From an uncultured Eubacteriales bacterium (GTDB taxonomy: Bacteria > Bacillota > Clostridia > Oscillospirales > Oscillospiraceae), in NCBI GenBank assembly GCA_902492005.1, contig CABUJV010000004.1, positions 38,630-102,629 of the forward strand: a stretch of DNA of 64,000 nt, read 5' to 3'. The position numbers and the translations under genes were made by a program. The notes below the pieces were generated by a model that was not told where the DNA came from, did not search any database, and saw only the letters and a list, made by a program, of their open reading frames with translations. Shown here piece after piece: positions 48,236 through 55,839 of the stretch. The first letter of the stretch is position 1, and every line of letters begins with the position of its first letter.

Positions 48236-50614
48236 ATGAACCTCCCCATCCGCCCTCTGGGCGACTACTGGCAGCTTCTGCAAAAACACGGCCTGCTCTC
48301 CTCGTCCCAGCCCCTGCCCGCCGGCCTGCTGTCCCGGCCGGTGGCGCTGGTCTCCTGCGACTCCCAGTCGGTGGTCCCCGGTACCCTGTTCATCGTCAAG
48401 GGGGCCCACTTCAAGGGGCGGTATCTGACCGACGCCCTGGCCCGGGGCTCCTTCGTCTACCTCTCCGACCACGTGTGGGAGGAGGCCGGGGCCGCCCCCT
48501 GCCTGCTGGTCAGCGATGTGCGGCGGGCCATGGCCCTGCTGGCCGATTTCTACTACGACCACCCCTCCGGCAAGCTCCATGTGGTGGGCATCACCGGTAC
48601 AAAGGGGAAAAGTTCCACCTCTTATTACCTGAAGTATATTTTCGACGAGTATGAGGCGGGCAAAAAGGGTCCCGAGAGCGGGGTCATCGGCTCCATCGAC
48701 ACCTACGACGGGGTGGAGCGCTTCGAGTCCCACCTCACCACCCCCGAGCCCCTGGACCTGGAGCGCCACCTGGCCAACGCCGCCTCGGAGGGGCTGGACT
48801 ATCTGACCATGGAGGTCTCCTCCCAGGCCCTGAAATACGACCGGATGGTGGGCGTGGAGCTCTCCGCCGCCGTGTTCCTGAACATCGGCTACGACCACAT
48901 CTCCCCCATCGAGCACCCGGATTTTGAGGACTACTTCGCCTCCAAGCTGCGCATTTTTGAGCACTCCAGCCTGGCGGTGGTCAATCTGGACTCCGACGAG
49001 GCGGGCCGGGTGCTGCGGGCCGCCGCCGGCTCCCCCCGGCTCATCACCTTCTCGGAACAGGACCCCGCCGCCGCCGTCTACGGCTCCAACGTCCGCAAGT
49101 CCGGCCACGACATTCTCTTCCGGGTCAAGACCCCCCGGTTTTCCCGGGAGTTCCGGCTGACCATGCCGGGGCTGTTCAACGTGCAGAACGCCCTGGCCGC
49201 CATCGCCGTGTGCGAGGGCCTGGGCATCCCCGAGCGGTGCATCTACGTGGGGCTGATGAAGGCCCGGGTGCCGGGGCGGATGGAGGTCTATCAGAACGCC
49301 AACGAGAGCATCACCGCCATCGTGGACTACGCCCACAACCGCCTGAGCTTTGAAAAGCTGTTCCAGTCGGTGAAGGCGGAATACCCCGGCCGGCGGGTGG
49401 TCATCGTCTTCGGCTGTCCGGGCAAAAAGGCCCTGGACCGGCGGAAGGACCTGAGCGAGATTTCGGCCAAATACGCCGACCTGGTGGTTATCACCGAGGA
49501 GGACCCCGGCGAGGAGGACGTGCTGGCCATCTCCCGGGAGATGGCGGCCTACGTGGAGGCGGGGGGCTGCGACTACTCCATCGAGCCCGACCGGGGCCAA
49601 GCCATCCGCATGGCCGTCATGGGCTGCGAGGAGCCCACCGTCATCCTCATCACCGGCAAGGGAGCCGAGACCCGCCAGAAGCGGGGCGCGGCCTATATCG
49701 ACTGCGTCTCCGACGTGGAATACACCCGGGAATTTCTCCATGAATACGACGTGGTCCACCACCTGGACGGCATGGAGAAGGTGCTGGGCCTGCTGGACAC
49801 GCTGCCCCGGCTGGCCGAGAGCGCGGGCAAGACCATCGTGCTCAAGTACGGCGGCTCCGCCTGGGGGGACAACGGGGCGGTGGATTCCATCCTCCGGGAC
49901 GTGGCGGCCCTCCAGATGGCGGGGGTCCATGTGGTGCTGGTCCACGGCGGCGGCAAGCGCATCACCGGCTGGCTGGACCGGCTGGGGGTGGAGACCCGCT
50001 TCGAAAACGGCTACCGGGTCACGGACGGCGCCGCCATGGACGTGGCCGAGATGGTCCTGTCCGGCCAGGTGAACAAGCAGATCGTCATGGCCCTGCGCAA
50101 GCTGGGCGTCAAGGCCGCCGGCGTGTCCGGCAAGGACGGCGGCATCCTCACCGCCCGGCAGAAGGACCCGGCCCTGGGCCACGTGGGGGACATCACCGCC
50201 GCCGACGCCGCGCTGATCCAGACCCTGCTTTCCGGCGGATATGTGCCTGTCGTCTCCCCGATTGCGGCGGGGCAAAACGGGGAAGGCTATAACTGCAACG
50301 CCGACGACGCCGCCTGCGCGGTGGCCGAGGCCCTGAAGGCGGACAAGCTGATTTTCCTCACCGACGTGGACGGCATCCTCATGGACGCCCGCAACGCCAA
50401 GACGGCCATCGACCGCCTCACCGCCGCCCAGGCCCGGGAGCTGCTGGACGACGGGCTCATCCAGGGGGGCATGGTGCCCAAGCTGAGAAGCTGCGTCCGG
50501 GCCCTGGACAACGGCGTGGAGAAGGTAGTGGTACTGGACGGCCGCATCGACCACGTGCTGCTGCTGGACGCCGTGTCCGGTCAGACCATGGGCACCACCA
50601 TCCGCCGGGACTAA
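48236..50614 (+). CDS. MurE-type Mur ligase fused to an acetylglutamate kinase-like (ArgB) domain
   Basis: One uninterrupted frame of 792 residues starts at an ATG with GAGGTGACGAC upstream. Residues about 1-505 are a Mur ligase of the MurE type: VVGITGTKGKSSTSYYLK ATP loop, EVSSQALKYDR, NIGYDHISPIEH, DYAHNRLSFEKL and GKGAETRQKR. Where DAP-specific MurE has a DNPR box, this has EEDPGEED, so the added residue is probably not meso-DAP. Residues about 512-792 match ArgB: KTIVLKYGGSAWGD, VHGGGKRITGWLDRLGV, YRVTDGAAMDVAEMVLSGQV, VSGKDGG and FLTDVDGIL. Both halves look complete. The fusion links wall synthesis with an amino-acid kinase; the kinase may phosphorylate an acidic amino acid or act as a sensor. 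Confidence 0.9.
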   Translation: MNLPIRPLGDYWQLLQKHGLLSSSQPLPAGLLSRPVALVSCDSQSVVPGTLFIVKGAHFKGRYLTDALARGSFVYLSDHVWEEAGAAPCLLVSDVRRAMALLADFYYDHPSGKLHVVGITGTKGKSSTSYYLKYIFDEYEAGKKGPESGVIGSIDTYDGVERFESHLTTPEPLDLERHLANAASEGLDYLTMEVSSQALKYDRMVGVELSAAVFLNIGYDHISPIEHPDFEDYFASKLRIFEHSSLAVVNLDSDEAGRVLRAAAGSPRLITFSEQDPAAAVYGSNVRKSGHDILFRVKTPRFSREFRLTMPGLFNVQNALAAIAVCEGLGIPERCIYVGLMKARVPGRMEVYQNANESITAIVDYAHNRLSFEKLFQSVKAEYPGRRVVIVFGCPGKKALDRRKDLSEISAKYADLVVITEEDPGEEDVLAISREMAAYVEAGGCDYSIEPDRGQAIRMAVMGCEEPTVILITGKGAETRQKRGAAYIDCVSDVEYTREFLHEYDVVHHLDGMEKVLGLLDTLPRLAESAGKTIVLKYGGSAWGDNGAVDSILRDVAALQMAGVHVVLVHGGGKRITGWLDRLGVETRFENGYRVTDGAAMDVAEMVLSGQVNKQIVMALRKLGVKAAGVSGKDGGILTARQKDPALGHVGDITAADAALIQTLLSGGYVPVVSPIAAGQNGEGYNCNADDAACAVAEALKADKLIFLTDVDGILMDARNAKTAIDRLTAAQARELLDDGLIQGGMVPKLRSCVRALDNGVEKVVVLDGRIDHVLLLDAVSGQTMGTTIRRD

Positions 50615-50637
50615 ATTTGACAAACAGCGAGGGAACT

Positions 50638-51897
50638 ATGGAAGAATTCTACGACCTCCAGACCTTGCCCAACGGGGTCCGCATCATCACCGAGCACGTC
50701 CCCGCCGTCCGCTCGGCCTGCCTGGGCCTGTGGGTGGGCACCGGCTCCCGCCACGAGAAGGCGGACGAGGGGGGCGCCGCCCACTTCATCGAGCACATGG
50801 CCTTCAAGGGCACCGGCCGGCGCACCGCCCGGCAGCTCGCCCAGGAGATGGACGCCATTGGCGGCCAAGTCAACGCCTACACCACCAAGGAGTGCACCTG
50901 CTTTTACGCCCGCTGCCTGGACGACCACCTGGACCGGGCGGCGGACATCCTGTGCGACATGGTGTTCCACTCCCGGTTCGACGAGGGCGACGTGCAGACC
51001 GAGCGGGGGGTCATCCTGGAGGAGATCGGCATGTACGAGGACAACCCGGAGGACCTGTGCGCCGAGCGGCTGTCCGCCGCGGTGTACCGGGGCACCTCTC
51101 TGGGCCGTCCCATTCTGGGCCGGAAGGCCACCCTGGACAAAATGACCGGGGCCTGGCTGAAGGATTATATGACCGAGCACTACCGGCCGGAAAACCTGGT
51201 GGTGGCGCTAGCGGGCAGCTTCTCTCCCCTGGCGGTGGAGGAGCTGAAGGCCCGGTTCATCGGCCTGGAGCGGGGCGCGCCCCGGACGCTCAGGCCAGTG
51301 CGCTACACCCCCGCCGTCACCCTGAAAAAGAAGGCCACCGAGCAAAACCACCTGACCCTGGCCTTCCCCGGCCTGCCCTACGGCCATGAAAAGCGCTTTA
51401 CCCTTCAGCTTTTGTCCGCCATGCTGGGCTCCGGCATGTCCTCCCGGCTGTGGCAGGAGCTGCGGGAGAAGCGGGGGCTGTGCTATTCGGTGTATACCTA
51501 CGGGGCGGGCCACGCCGAGACGGGGCTGTTCGCCGTCTACACCGCCCTGAGCCAGGAGACCGAGGCACAGGCGCTGGAGCGCATCTGCGCCCTGGTGCGG
51601 GAGTTTGCCGAGCACGGCCCCGGACCGGAGGAGCTGGACCGGGCCCGGGAGCTGTCCAAGGCCAATGTGCTCATGGGACTGGAGTCCACCCAGTCCCGCA
51701 TGAGCGCCCTGGGCCGGGGAACCCTGCTCCAGGACCGGGCCCTCACCGCCAATGAGGTCATCGCCGCCTACGACGCCGTGACGGCGGAGGATGTGCGGGA
51801 CCTGGCCGGGGAGCTCTTCGACTTCCGGCGCGCCGCCCTGTCCGTGGTGGGCCGCACCAGAGATGAGGCGTCCTACCGGAAGCTGCTGGGGCAGTGA
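50638..51897 (+). CDS. M16-family metallopeptidase (insulinase/PqqL/YmxG-like)
   Basis: The ATG at 50638 has GAGGG upstream; a TTG seven codons earlier is less likely. The 419-residue protein has the inverted zinc motif HFIEH (residues about 51-55) with the distal Glu in TERGVILEEIGMYEDNPE, and the C-terminal inactive half with GSGMSSRLWQELREKRGLCYSVY. It is a processing-type protease, cytosolic by lack of a signal, often found near dut and dap genes in Firmicutes. Confidence 0.94.
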   Translation: MEEFYDLQTLPNGVRIITEHVPAVRSACLGLWVGTGSRHEKADEGGAAHFIEHMAFKGTGRRTARQLAQEMDAIGGQVNAYTTKECTCFYARCLDDHLDRAADILCDMVFHSRFDEGDVQTERGVILEEIGMYEDNPEDLCAERLSAAVYRGTSLGRPILGRKATLDKMTGAWLKDYMTEHYRPENLVVALAGSFSPLAVEELKARFIGLERGAPRTLRPVRYTPAVTLKKKATEQNHLTLAFPGLPYGHEKRFTLQLLSAMLGSGMSSRLWQELREKRGLCYSVYTYGAGHAETGLFAVYTALSQETEAQALERICALVREFAEHGPGPEELDRARELSKANVLMGLESTQSRMSALGRGTLLQDRALTANEVIAAYDAVTAEDVRDLAGELFDFRRAALSVVGRTRDEASYRKLLGQ

Positions 51898-51905
51898 CGC
51901 CGGAA

Positions 51906-51937
51906 AACAGCGGCGGGAGGCGTCTCCCGCCGCTGTT
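51906..51937 (+). terminator. Terminator after the M16 peptidase gene
   Basis: A perfect 14-bp stem (51906-51919 with 51924-51937) with a GCGT loop is followed by CTTGTTTT. Confidence 0.88.
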
Positions 51938-51992
51938 CTTGTTTTCCGGGAATGGGATGAAAATGTATCGGAAACTGTCTCGGATTGTACCT

Positions 51993-52020
51993 TGTAAAAG
52001 TCAATGAGGGGGGTAAAATA
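51993..52020 (+). promoter_or_regulatory. eutS-eutP promoter
   Basis: TTGTAA (51993-51998) and TAAAAT (52015-52020) with a 16-base spacer. Confidence 0.6.
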
Positions 52021-52049
52021 AACAATCATACACACAGGGAGTGAGCCGG

Positions 52050-52409
52050 ATGGATTTACAGGATAAGATGCGGTTGATTCAGGAGTCGGTACCGGGCAAA
52101 CAGATCACCATCTGCCATATCATCGCCAATCCGGATGAGATCATCTATTACAAGCTGGGGCTGGACCCCGCCGTGGATTACAGCCGCTCTGCCATTGGGA
52201 TCGTTACCATAACCCCGGCCGAGACGGCCATCATCGCCGGAGACATCGCCATCAAGACCTCCGGTGTGGAGCTGGGCTTTTTGGACCGGTTCAGCGGCAC
52301 GCTGATTGTGACCGGCCGCATCTCTGATGTGGAGGCCGCCCTGAAGGCGCTGAGTACATATTGCCGGGACGCCCTTGGATTTACGGTGTGTGAAATTACC
52401 AGGACATGA
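52050..52409 (+). CDS. eutS: Bacterial microcompartment shell protein, EutS/PduU type
   Basis: The ATG at 52050 has GGGAGTGA upstream. The 119-residue protein matches the circularly permuted BMC shell subunit EutS: QESVPGKQITICHIIANP at the start, then AIGIVTITPAETAIIAGDIA, GVELGFLDRFSGTLIVTG and ISDVEAALKALS. Such hexamers form part of the protein shell of ethanolamine or propanediol compartments. No other shell or enzyme gene is near. Confidence 0.92.
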   Translation: MDLQDKMRLIQESVPGKQITICHIIANPDEIIYYKLGLDPAVDYSRSAIGIVTITPAETAIIAGDIAIKTSGVELGFLDRFSGTLIVTGRISDVEAALKALSTYCRDALGFTVCEITRT

Positions 52410-52897
52410 AAAAAATCATTCTCATGGGGCGCGTGGGCAGCGGCAAAACCACCCTCACGCAGGCGCTGCGGGGCGAGGCCATCCACTATCACAAGACGCA
52501 GTACGTCCAGCACACGGACGTGGTCATTGACACGCCGGGAGAATATGCCGAAAACCAGATCCTGGGCCGGGCGCTGGCTCTGTACACCTACGAGGCCGAT
52601 GTGGTGGGGCTGCTGCTCAGTGCGACGGAGCCCTACAGCCTGTATCCGCCCTGCGTTGCCTCATGCTGCAACCGGGAGGTCATCGGCATCGTCACCCACA
52701 TCGACGAAAAAAACGGCAGCCCCGAGCGGGCGGACCGCTGGCTGCAGTTGGCGGGGTGTAAGAAGATCTTTTGGGTCAACAGCCGCACCGGAGAAGGGGT
52801 GGACCGCATCCTGGACCATCTCCGCGCGCCCGGCGGCCCGCCTGTTAACGGGTCAGCCTGGGATTTGGGGTGCGGTCCAATAAAAAATCAACGCTGA
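52406..52897 (+). CDS. eutP: EutP/PduV-type small GTPase
   Basis: The 163-residue protein overlaps the eutS stop by four bases. It has the P-loop GRVGSGKTTL, DTPGEYAEN (G3), THIDEK (a G4-like position; the usual NKxD is replaced by THID) and NSRTGEGVD (G5). EutP/PduV proteins associate with microcompartments and may also be acetate kinases. Its 3' end overlaps the convergent XRE gene by 53 bases. Confidence 0.9.
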   Translation: MKKIILMGRVGSGKTTLTQALRGEAIHYHKTQYVQHTDVVIDTPGEYAENQILGRALALYTYEADVVGLLLSATEPYSLYPPCVASCCNREVIGIVTHIDEKNGSPERADRWLQLAGCKKIFWVNSRTGEGVDRILDHLRAPGGPPVNGSAWDLGCGPIKNQR

Positions 52898-53060
52898 CCT
52901 GATAGTAATCCGCAAGCCTGAGAAGGACAGGCGCAGTCCATTCGATTTTGCCGGTCTCATACTGCGAGTAGGTATTCTGTGCCACTCCCAGGATTGCCGC
53001 AACCTGGGCCTGACTCAGGCCCTTTTCCTCTCTCAGAGTGCGGATCGTTTCGAAAATCAC
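52845..53060 (-). CDS. XRE-family helix-turn-helix regulator
   Basis: I chose GTG at 53060, with GGAGGT 8 bases before; a TTG five codons earlier overlaps that site. The 71-residue protein is a single Cro/CI domain (LREEKGLSQAQVAAILGVAQNTYSQYETGKIEW, then LRLADYYQVSVDFLLDRT). Its last 53 bases overlap the 3' end of eutP on the other strand. It is divergent from the small frameshifted gene at 53152 and probably controls it. Confidence 0.88.
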   Translation of the reverse strand: MIFETIRTLREEKGLSQAQVAAILGVAQNTYSQYETGKIEWTAPVLLRLADYYQVSVDFLLDRTPNPRLTR

Positions 53061-53151
53061 ATCGACCACCTCCAAGACAGTTTAACGTATCTGAATAAAA
53101 GATATTGATTTTTATCTTGAATACAGATAGAATAAATGTGAGGTGATGAAG

Positions 53152-53414
53152 ATGTCCGACAAACTGCGGGAGATTTTTTCGGGCAGTACGACCCCCTGGG
53201 CCAGGCGGCGCCGCAGGGGGAGGAATTTGACCGGGTATTCGACGAGCTGGAGGAGCTGGAGCGGCGGCTGCGCGCGGCGCTGCCCGGCGAACAGTGGGAG
53301 CAGGTCTGGCGGCACACGCTGCTGACGGCCCGGCTCCGGGACATGGCCTATGCCGGCTACTTTGCCGAGGGGTTCCGGCTGGCCCTGGAGCTGTGCGGGC
53401 GTCCCGGCGCATAA
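53152..53414 (+). pseudogene. Small helical protein (DUF6809-like) with a frameshift at a T6 run
   Basis: An ATG at 53152 has AGGTGATG upstream. The frame reads SDKLREIF, then reaches a T6 run near 53171. Without a shift the product is a basic, meaningless 57-residue chain. With a one-base shift (one extra T, or a -1 slip) it becomes a coherent helical protein of about 87 residues: FGQYDPLGQ, EEFDRVFDELEELERRLRAA, AYAGYFAEGFRLALEL. That pattern resembles small proteins of the DUF6809 type found beside XRE genes. It is either a pseudogene, a sequencing error in the homopolymer, or a true -1 frameshift gene. Confidence 0.65.
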
Positions 53415-53446
53415 AAAAGCAGCGGCCTACAGCCGCTGCTTTTTTT
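53413..53446. terminator. Bidirectional terminator between the small gene and the helicase-loader gene
   Basis: A 14-bp stem (A6GCAGCGGC with GCCGCTGCT-T run) and 5-base loop, flanked by A6 and T7, lies at the convergent 3' ends. The helicase-loader stop codon lies in its loop. Confidence 0.9.
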
Positions 53447-54419
53447 GCAGCCGGATATCCTCCCCGAAAAACCGCAGCATATGGAACTCCCCCTCCAGCC
53501 GGGAGGCGAGCTGGGGCGTATACCGCCGCCGGATGTCGTCCGGGGTCAGATTGGTGTTGATGATGGTCCGCTTGCCGCCGGTCAACCGGGTGTTCAGAAG
53601 CTGGTACAGGGCCGACTGTACGAAGGGGGTGGTCATCTCGCTGCCCAGGTCGTCCAGGATCAGCAGGTCGCAGCCCAGATACCGCCGGGTGCCGTCCCGG
53701 GCCTCCCGGGTGTCGTCCTCGTCCCGGCTGAACTTCTGGGTCTCGAACTGGGCGAAGATGTTCCCCGCCGTGTCGTAGACCACCGAAAAGCCGTGCTCCG
53801 ACACCACCCGGGCAATGCAGGCTGACAGGAAGGTCTTGCCCAGTCCCGGCGGGCCGTAGAGCAGCAGGTTCCGAAATGGGAAGGTCCGGAACTTTTGGGC
53901 GTAGTTCAAACACACGTCGTAGATGAACCCCATGTTCTCCCGGGGGGAGGGGCTGCCCAGGGGGGAGTACCAGTCCAGGCTGAACTGGTCGAAGGACTGC
54001 TCCCCCAAATCCAGCAGAGAGGACAGCTCCCGGATCTGCTCCTGCGTGCACAGGGCCTTGAGGCAGGCGCACATGCGGCTGCCCACCCAGCCGGAATCCC
54101 CGCACCGGGGGCAGAAGGGCCGGTCGTCCAGGCAGTCGGCGGGGTAGCCCCGGCCGGTGAGCAGCCGGGCCTTTTCCGCCTGGAGGGCCTGGTTCTCCGC
54201 CCGGACCGCCGCGATGGAGGGGGCGGGGTCGCCGCCCTCCTTCAGGGAGGCGGCGATGATGTGGACGATGGTCTGCCGCAGGGCCCGGTCGATCTCCGCC
54301 ACCCGTGGCAGCTGGCGGTAGATCTCCTGCCGCAGGGCCTCCTGCTGCTCCAGCCGGGCGGCCTTCCGGGCCTCCAGGGCCTGGGTGGCCCGGCGCATCA
54401 CATTGCTGTCGTAGGGCAT
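53427..54419 (-). CDS. dnaI: Replicative helicase loader, DnaC/DnaI-like AAA+ ATPase
   Basis: The 330-residue protein has a long helical N-terminus (ALEARKAARLEQQEALRQEIY), a four-cysteine zinc-ribbon-like motif (CPRCGDSGWVGSRMCAC), and a AAA+ core with Walker A LLYGPPGLGKTFLSA, Walker B LLILDDLGSE and sensor INTNLTPDDI. This is the DnaI arrangement of Firmicutes, which loads DnaB-type helicase. It follows dnaD by one base. Confidence 0.93.
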   Translation of the reverse strand: MPYDSNVMRRATQALEARKAARLEQQEALRQEIYRQLPRVAEIDRALRQTIVHIIAASLKEGGDPAPSIAAVRAENQALQAEKARLLTGRGYPADCLDDRPFCPRCGDSGWVGSRMCACLKALCTQEQIRELSSLLDLGEQSFDQFSLDWYSPLGSPSPRENMGFIYDVCLNYAQKFRTFPFRNLLLYGPPGLGKTFLSACIARVVSEHGFSVVYDTAGNIFAQFETQKFSRDEDDTREARDGTRRYLGCDLLILDDLGSEMTTPFVQSALYQLLNTRLTGGKRTIINTNLTPDDIRRRYTPQLASRLEGEFHMLRFFGEDIRLQKKQRL

Positions 54420-54420
54420 G

Positions 54421-55374
54421 TCAGCCTTCCTCCTTCAGGAAGCGGCGCAGCCGCTCCATATCCGCCTGCGCCCGGTCGTCCCCCGGCCCCGGAGCGTGCG
54501 GCGCGGCCGGTCCGGCCGTGCGCCGCCAGGCCGAGTCGCCGGACTCCACCTGCTCCACCGTGTGCAGCCCCTTCTGGTGCCAGCTTTTCAGGATGGAGTT
54601 CATATAGGCCCAGTTGAGCGAGCCCTTTTTCAGCACCGTGCGCTCGTAGGCCAGGCAGATGGTCTCGTCGTCGAAGCCCAGGTCCACCCAGGCCGCGATG
54701 TATTTCCGCTCGCCCTCCACCGGGGCCCGGCCGGAGATGCCCAGCCGGGGCAGCAAGCTGCGCTCCCGGCCCGCCAGGGCGGTGAGATGGCGCAGGTGGG
54801 CGTCGGCGGCCTCGGGGGTGTCCACCCCCAGCCGGCGCCAGATAAAGCCCTCCTTGCGGATCTGGGACATGCGGGGCTTGCGGCCGGGGCCGTATTTGCG
54901 CTCGGTCTCCTCCACGCACCAGGTGGTCAGCATCAGAATGACCTCAGCGGGAAGGGCCAGGTAGTCGTACAGGCAGTAGAGAATCTTCAGATCCGCCGTG
55001 GACAGCAGCTTGCCCAGCTGCTTTTGGATTTCCTCCACCAGGCGGGGGAAGGAGCCGCCGTTCTCCAGCTCCTTGGCGATGTCGGCGGCGGCGTAGTCCG
55101 GGGGCCCCTGGGGCTCCGGCGGCGCGGCGGGGAGGGCCTCCTCCGCCCGCCCGTCCCACAGACCCAGCCGGGCCAGGGATTCCACGGCGGCTTTCAGCCG
55201 GTCGGCGCTCCAGCCCAGGGCCTTCCGGGCCCCCCCGGCGGAGAAGGCGCCGCCCCGGCGCAGGAGATGGAGGTACAGCAGGGCGGCGTCCCCGTCCCCG
55301 GCCTTGACCAGCCGGTCGGCGCACCCCGCCGTCATGGAGACGACCTCTCCCGGCAGCAGCAGATTTCCAGCCAT
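54421..55374 (-). CDS. dnaD: DnaD-domain primosome protein
   Basis: The 317-residue protein has an N-terminal winged-helix-like region (LLYLHLLRRGGAFSAGGARKALGW), a middle DnaD-like region (FPRLVEEIQKQLGKLLSTADLKILYCLYDYLALPAEVI) and a typical C-terminal DnaB_2/DnaD motif (YIAAWVDLGFDDETICLAYERTVLKKGSLNWAYMNSIL, in two parts). It remodels DNA and acts with the loader encoded next. A GGAGGTGCGTGC site precedes the ATG. Confidence 0.92.
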   Translation of the reverse strand: MAGNLLLPGEVVSMTAGCADRLVKAGDGDAALLYLHLLRRGGAFSAGGARKALGWSADRLKAAVESLARLGLWDGRAEEALPAAPPEPQGPPDYAAADIAKELENGGSFPRLVEEIQKQLGKLLSTADLKILYCLYDYLALPAEVILMLTTWCVEETERKYGPGRKPRMSQIRKEGFIWRRLGVDTPEAADAHLRHLTALAGRERSLLPRLGISGRAPVEGERKYIAAWVDLGFDDETICLAYERTVLKKGSLNWAYMNSILKSWHQKGLHTVEQVESGDSAWRRTAGPAAPHAPGPGDDRAQADMERLRRFLKEEG

Positions 55375-55472
55375 GCACGCACCTCCTTTTCCGTCTGTAT
55401 TGCACAGACCATTCTACAGGAAAAAGCCGCAGAATTAAAGAAGAATTTATTTTTTTATGTTGACCGTTATGC

Positions 55473-55478
55473 TATAAT
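55473..55478 (+). promoter_or_regulatory. Extended -10 promoter element for zapA
   Basis: TGCTATAAT (TATAAT at 55473-55478) is an extended -10 box; no good -35 is seen at normal spacing. Confidence 0.55.
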
Positions 55479-55509
55479 AACTGTAATGAACGAAGGAGGA
55501 GGGCCAGCC

Positions 55510-55824
55510 GTGAAAAATAAGATCACAGTATCCATTGCCGACCAGGAATATACCCTGGTGGCGACCGAAGATGAGGGCTATATGCAGAAGGTGGCCCAGC
55601 ACGTGGACGCCAAGGTGCGGGAGGTGCTGGACGGCGCCAAGGTCTCGCTGGTGGACGGGGCCGTTCTGGCCGCCCTCAACATCGCCGACGAGTACTTCAA
55701 GGAGGTGGGGGCCGCCGAGAATCTGCGCCGCCAGCTCAAGGAGTACCTGGAGGAGGCCACCAAGATGAAGCTGGAGCTCTCCGAAGCCAAGCGGGAAATC
55801 TTCAAATTACAGAACAAGAAGTAA
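55510..55824 (+). CDS. zapA: Cell division protein ZapA
   Basis: The GTG at 55510 has GGAGGAGG upstream and opens a 104-residue protein with the ZapA pattern: ITVSIADQEYTLVATEDEGYM, a QHVDAKVREV helix, an ALNIADEYF helix, then a long coiled coil (ENLRRQLKEYLEEATKMKLE). It promotes FtsZ bundling at the division site. The gene heads a plus-strand cluster of growth genes. Confidence 0.94.
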   Translation: MKNKITVSIADQEYTLVATEDEGYMQKVAQHVDAKVREVLDGAKVSLVDGAVLAALNIADEYFKEVGAAENLRRQLKEYLEEATKMKLELSEAKREIFKLQNKK

Positions 55825-55839
55825 AAGGAACGTCCTGCC

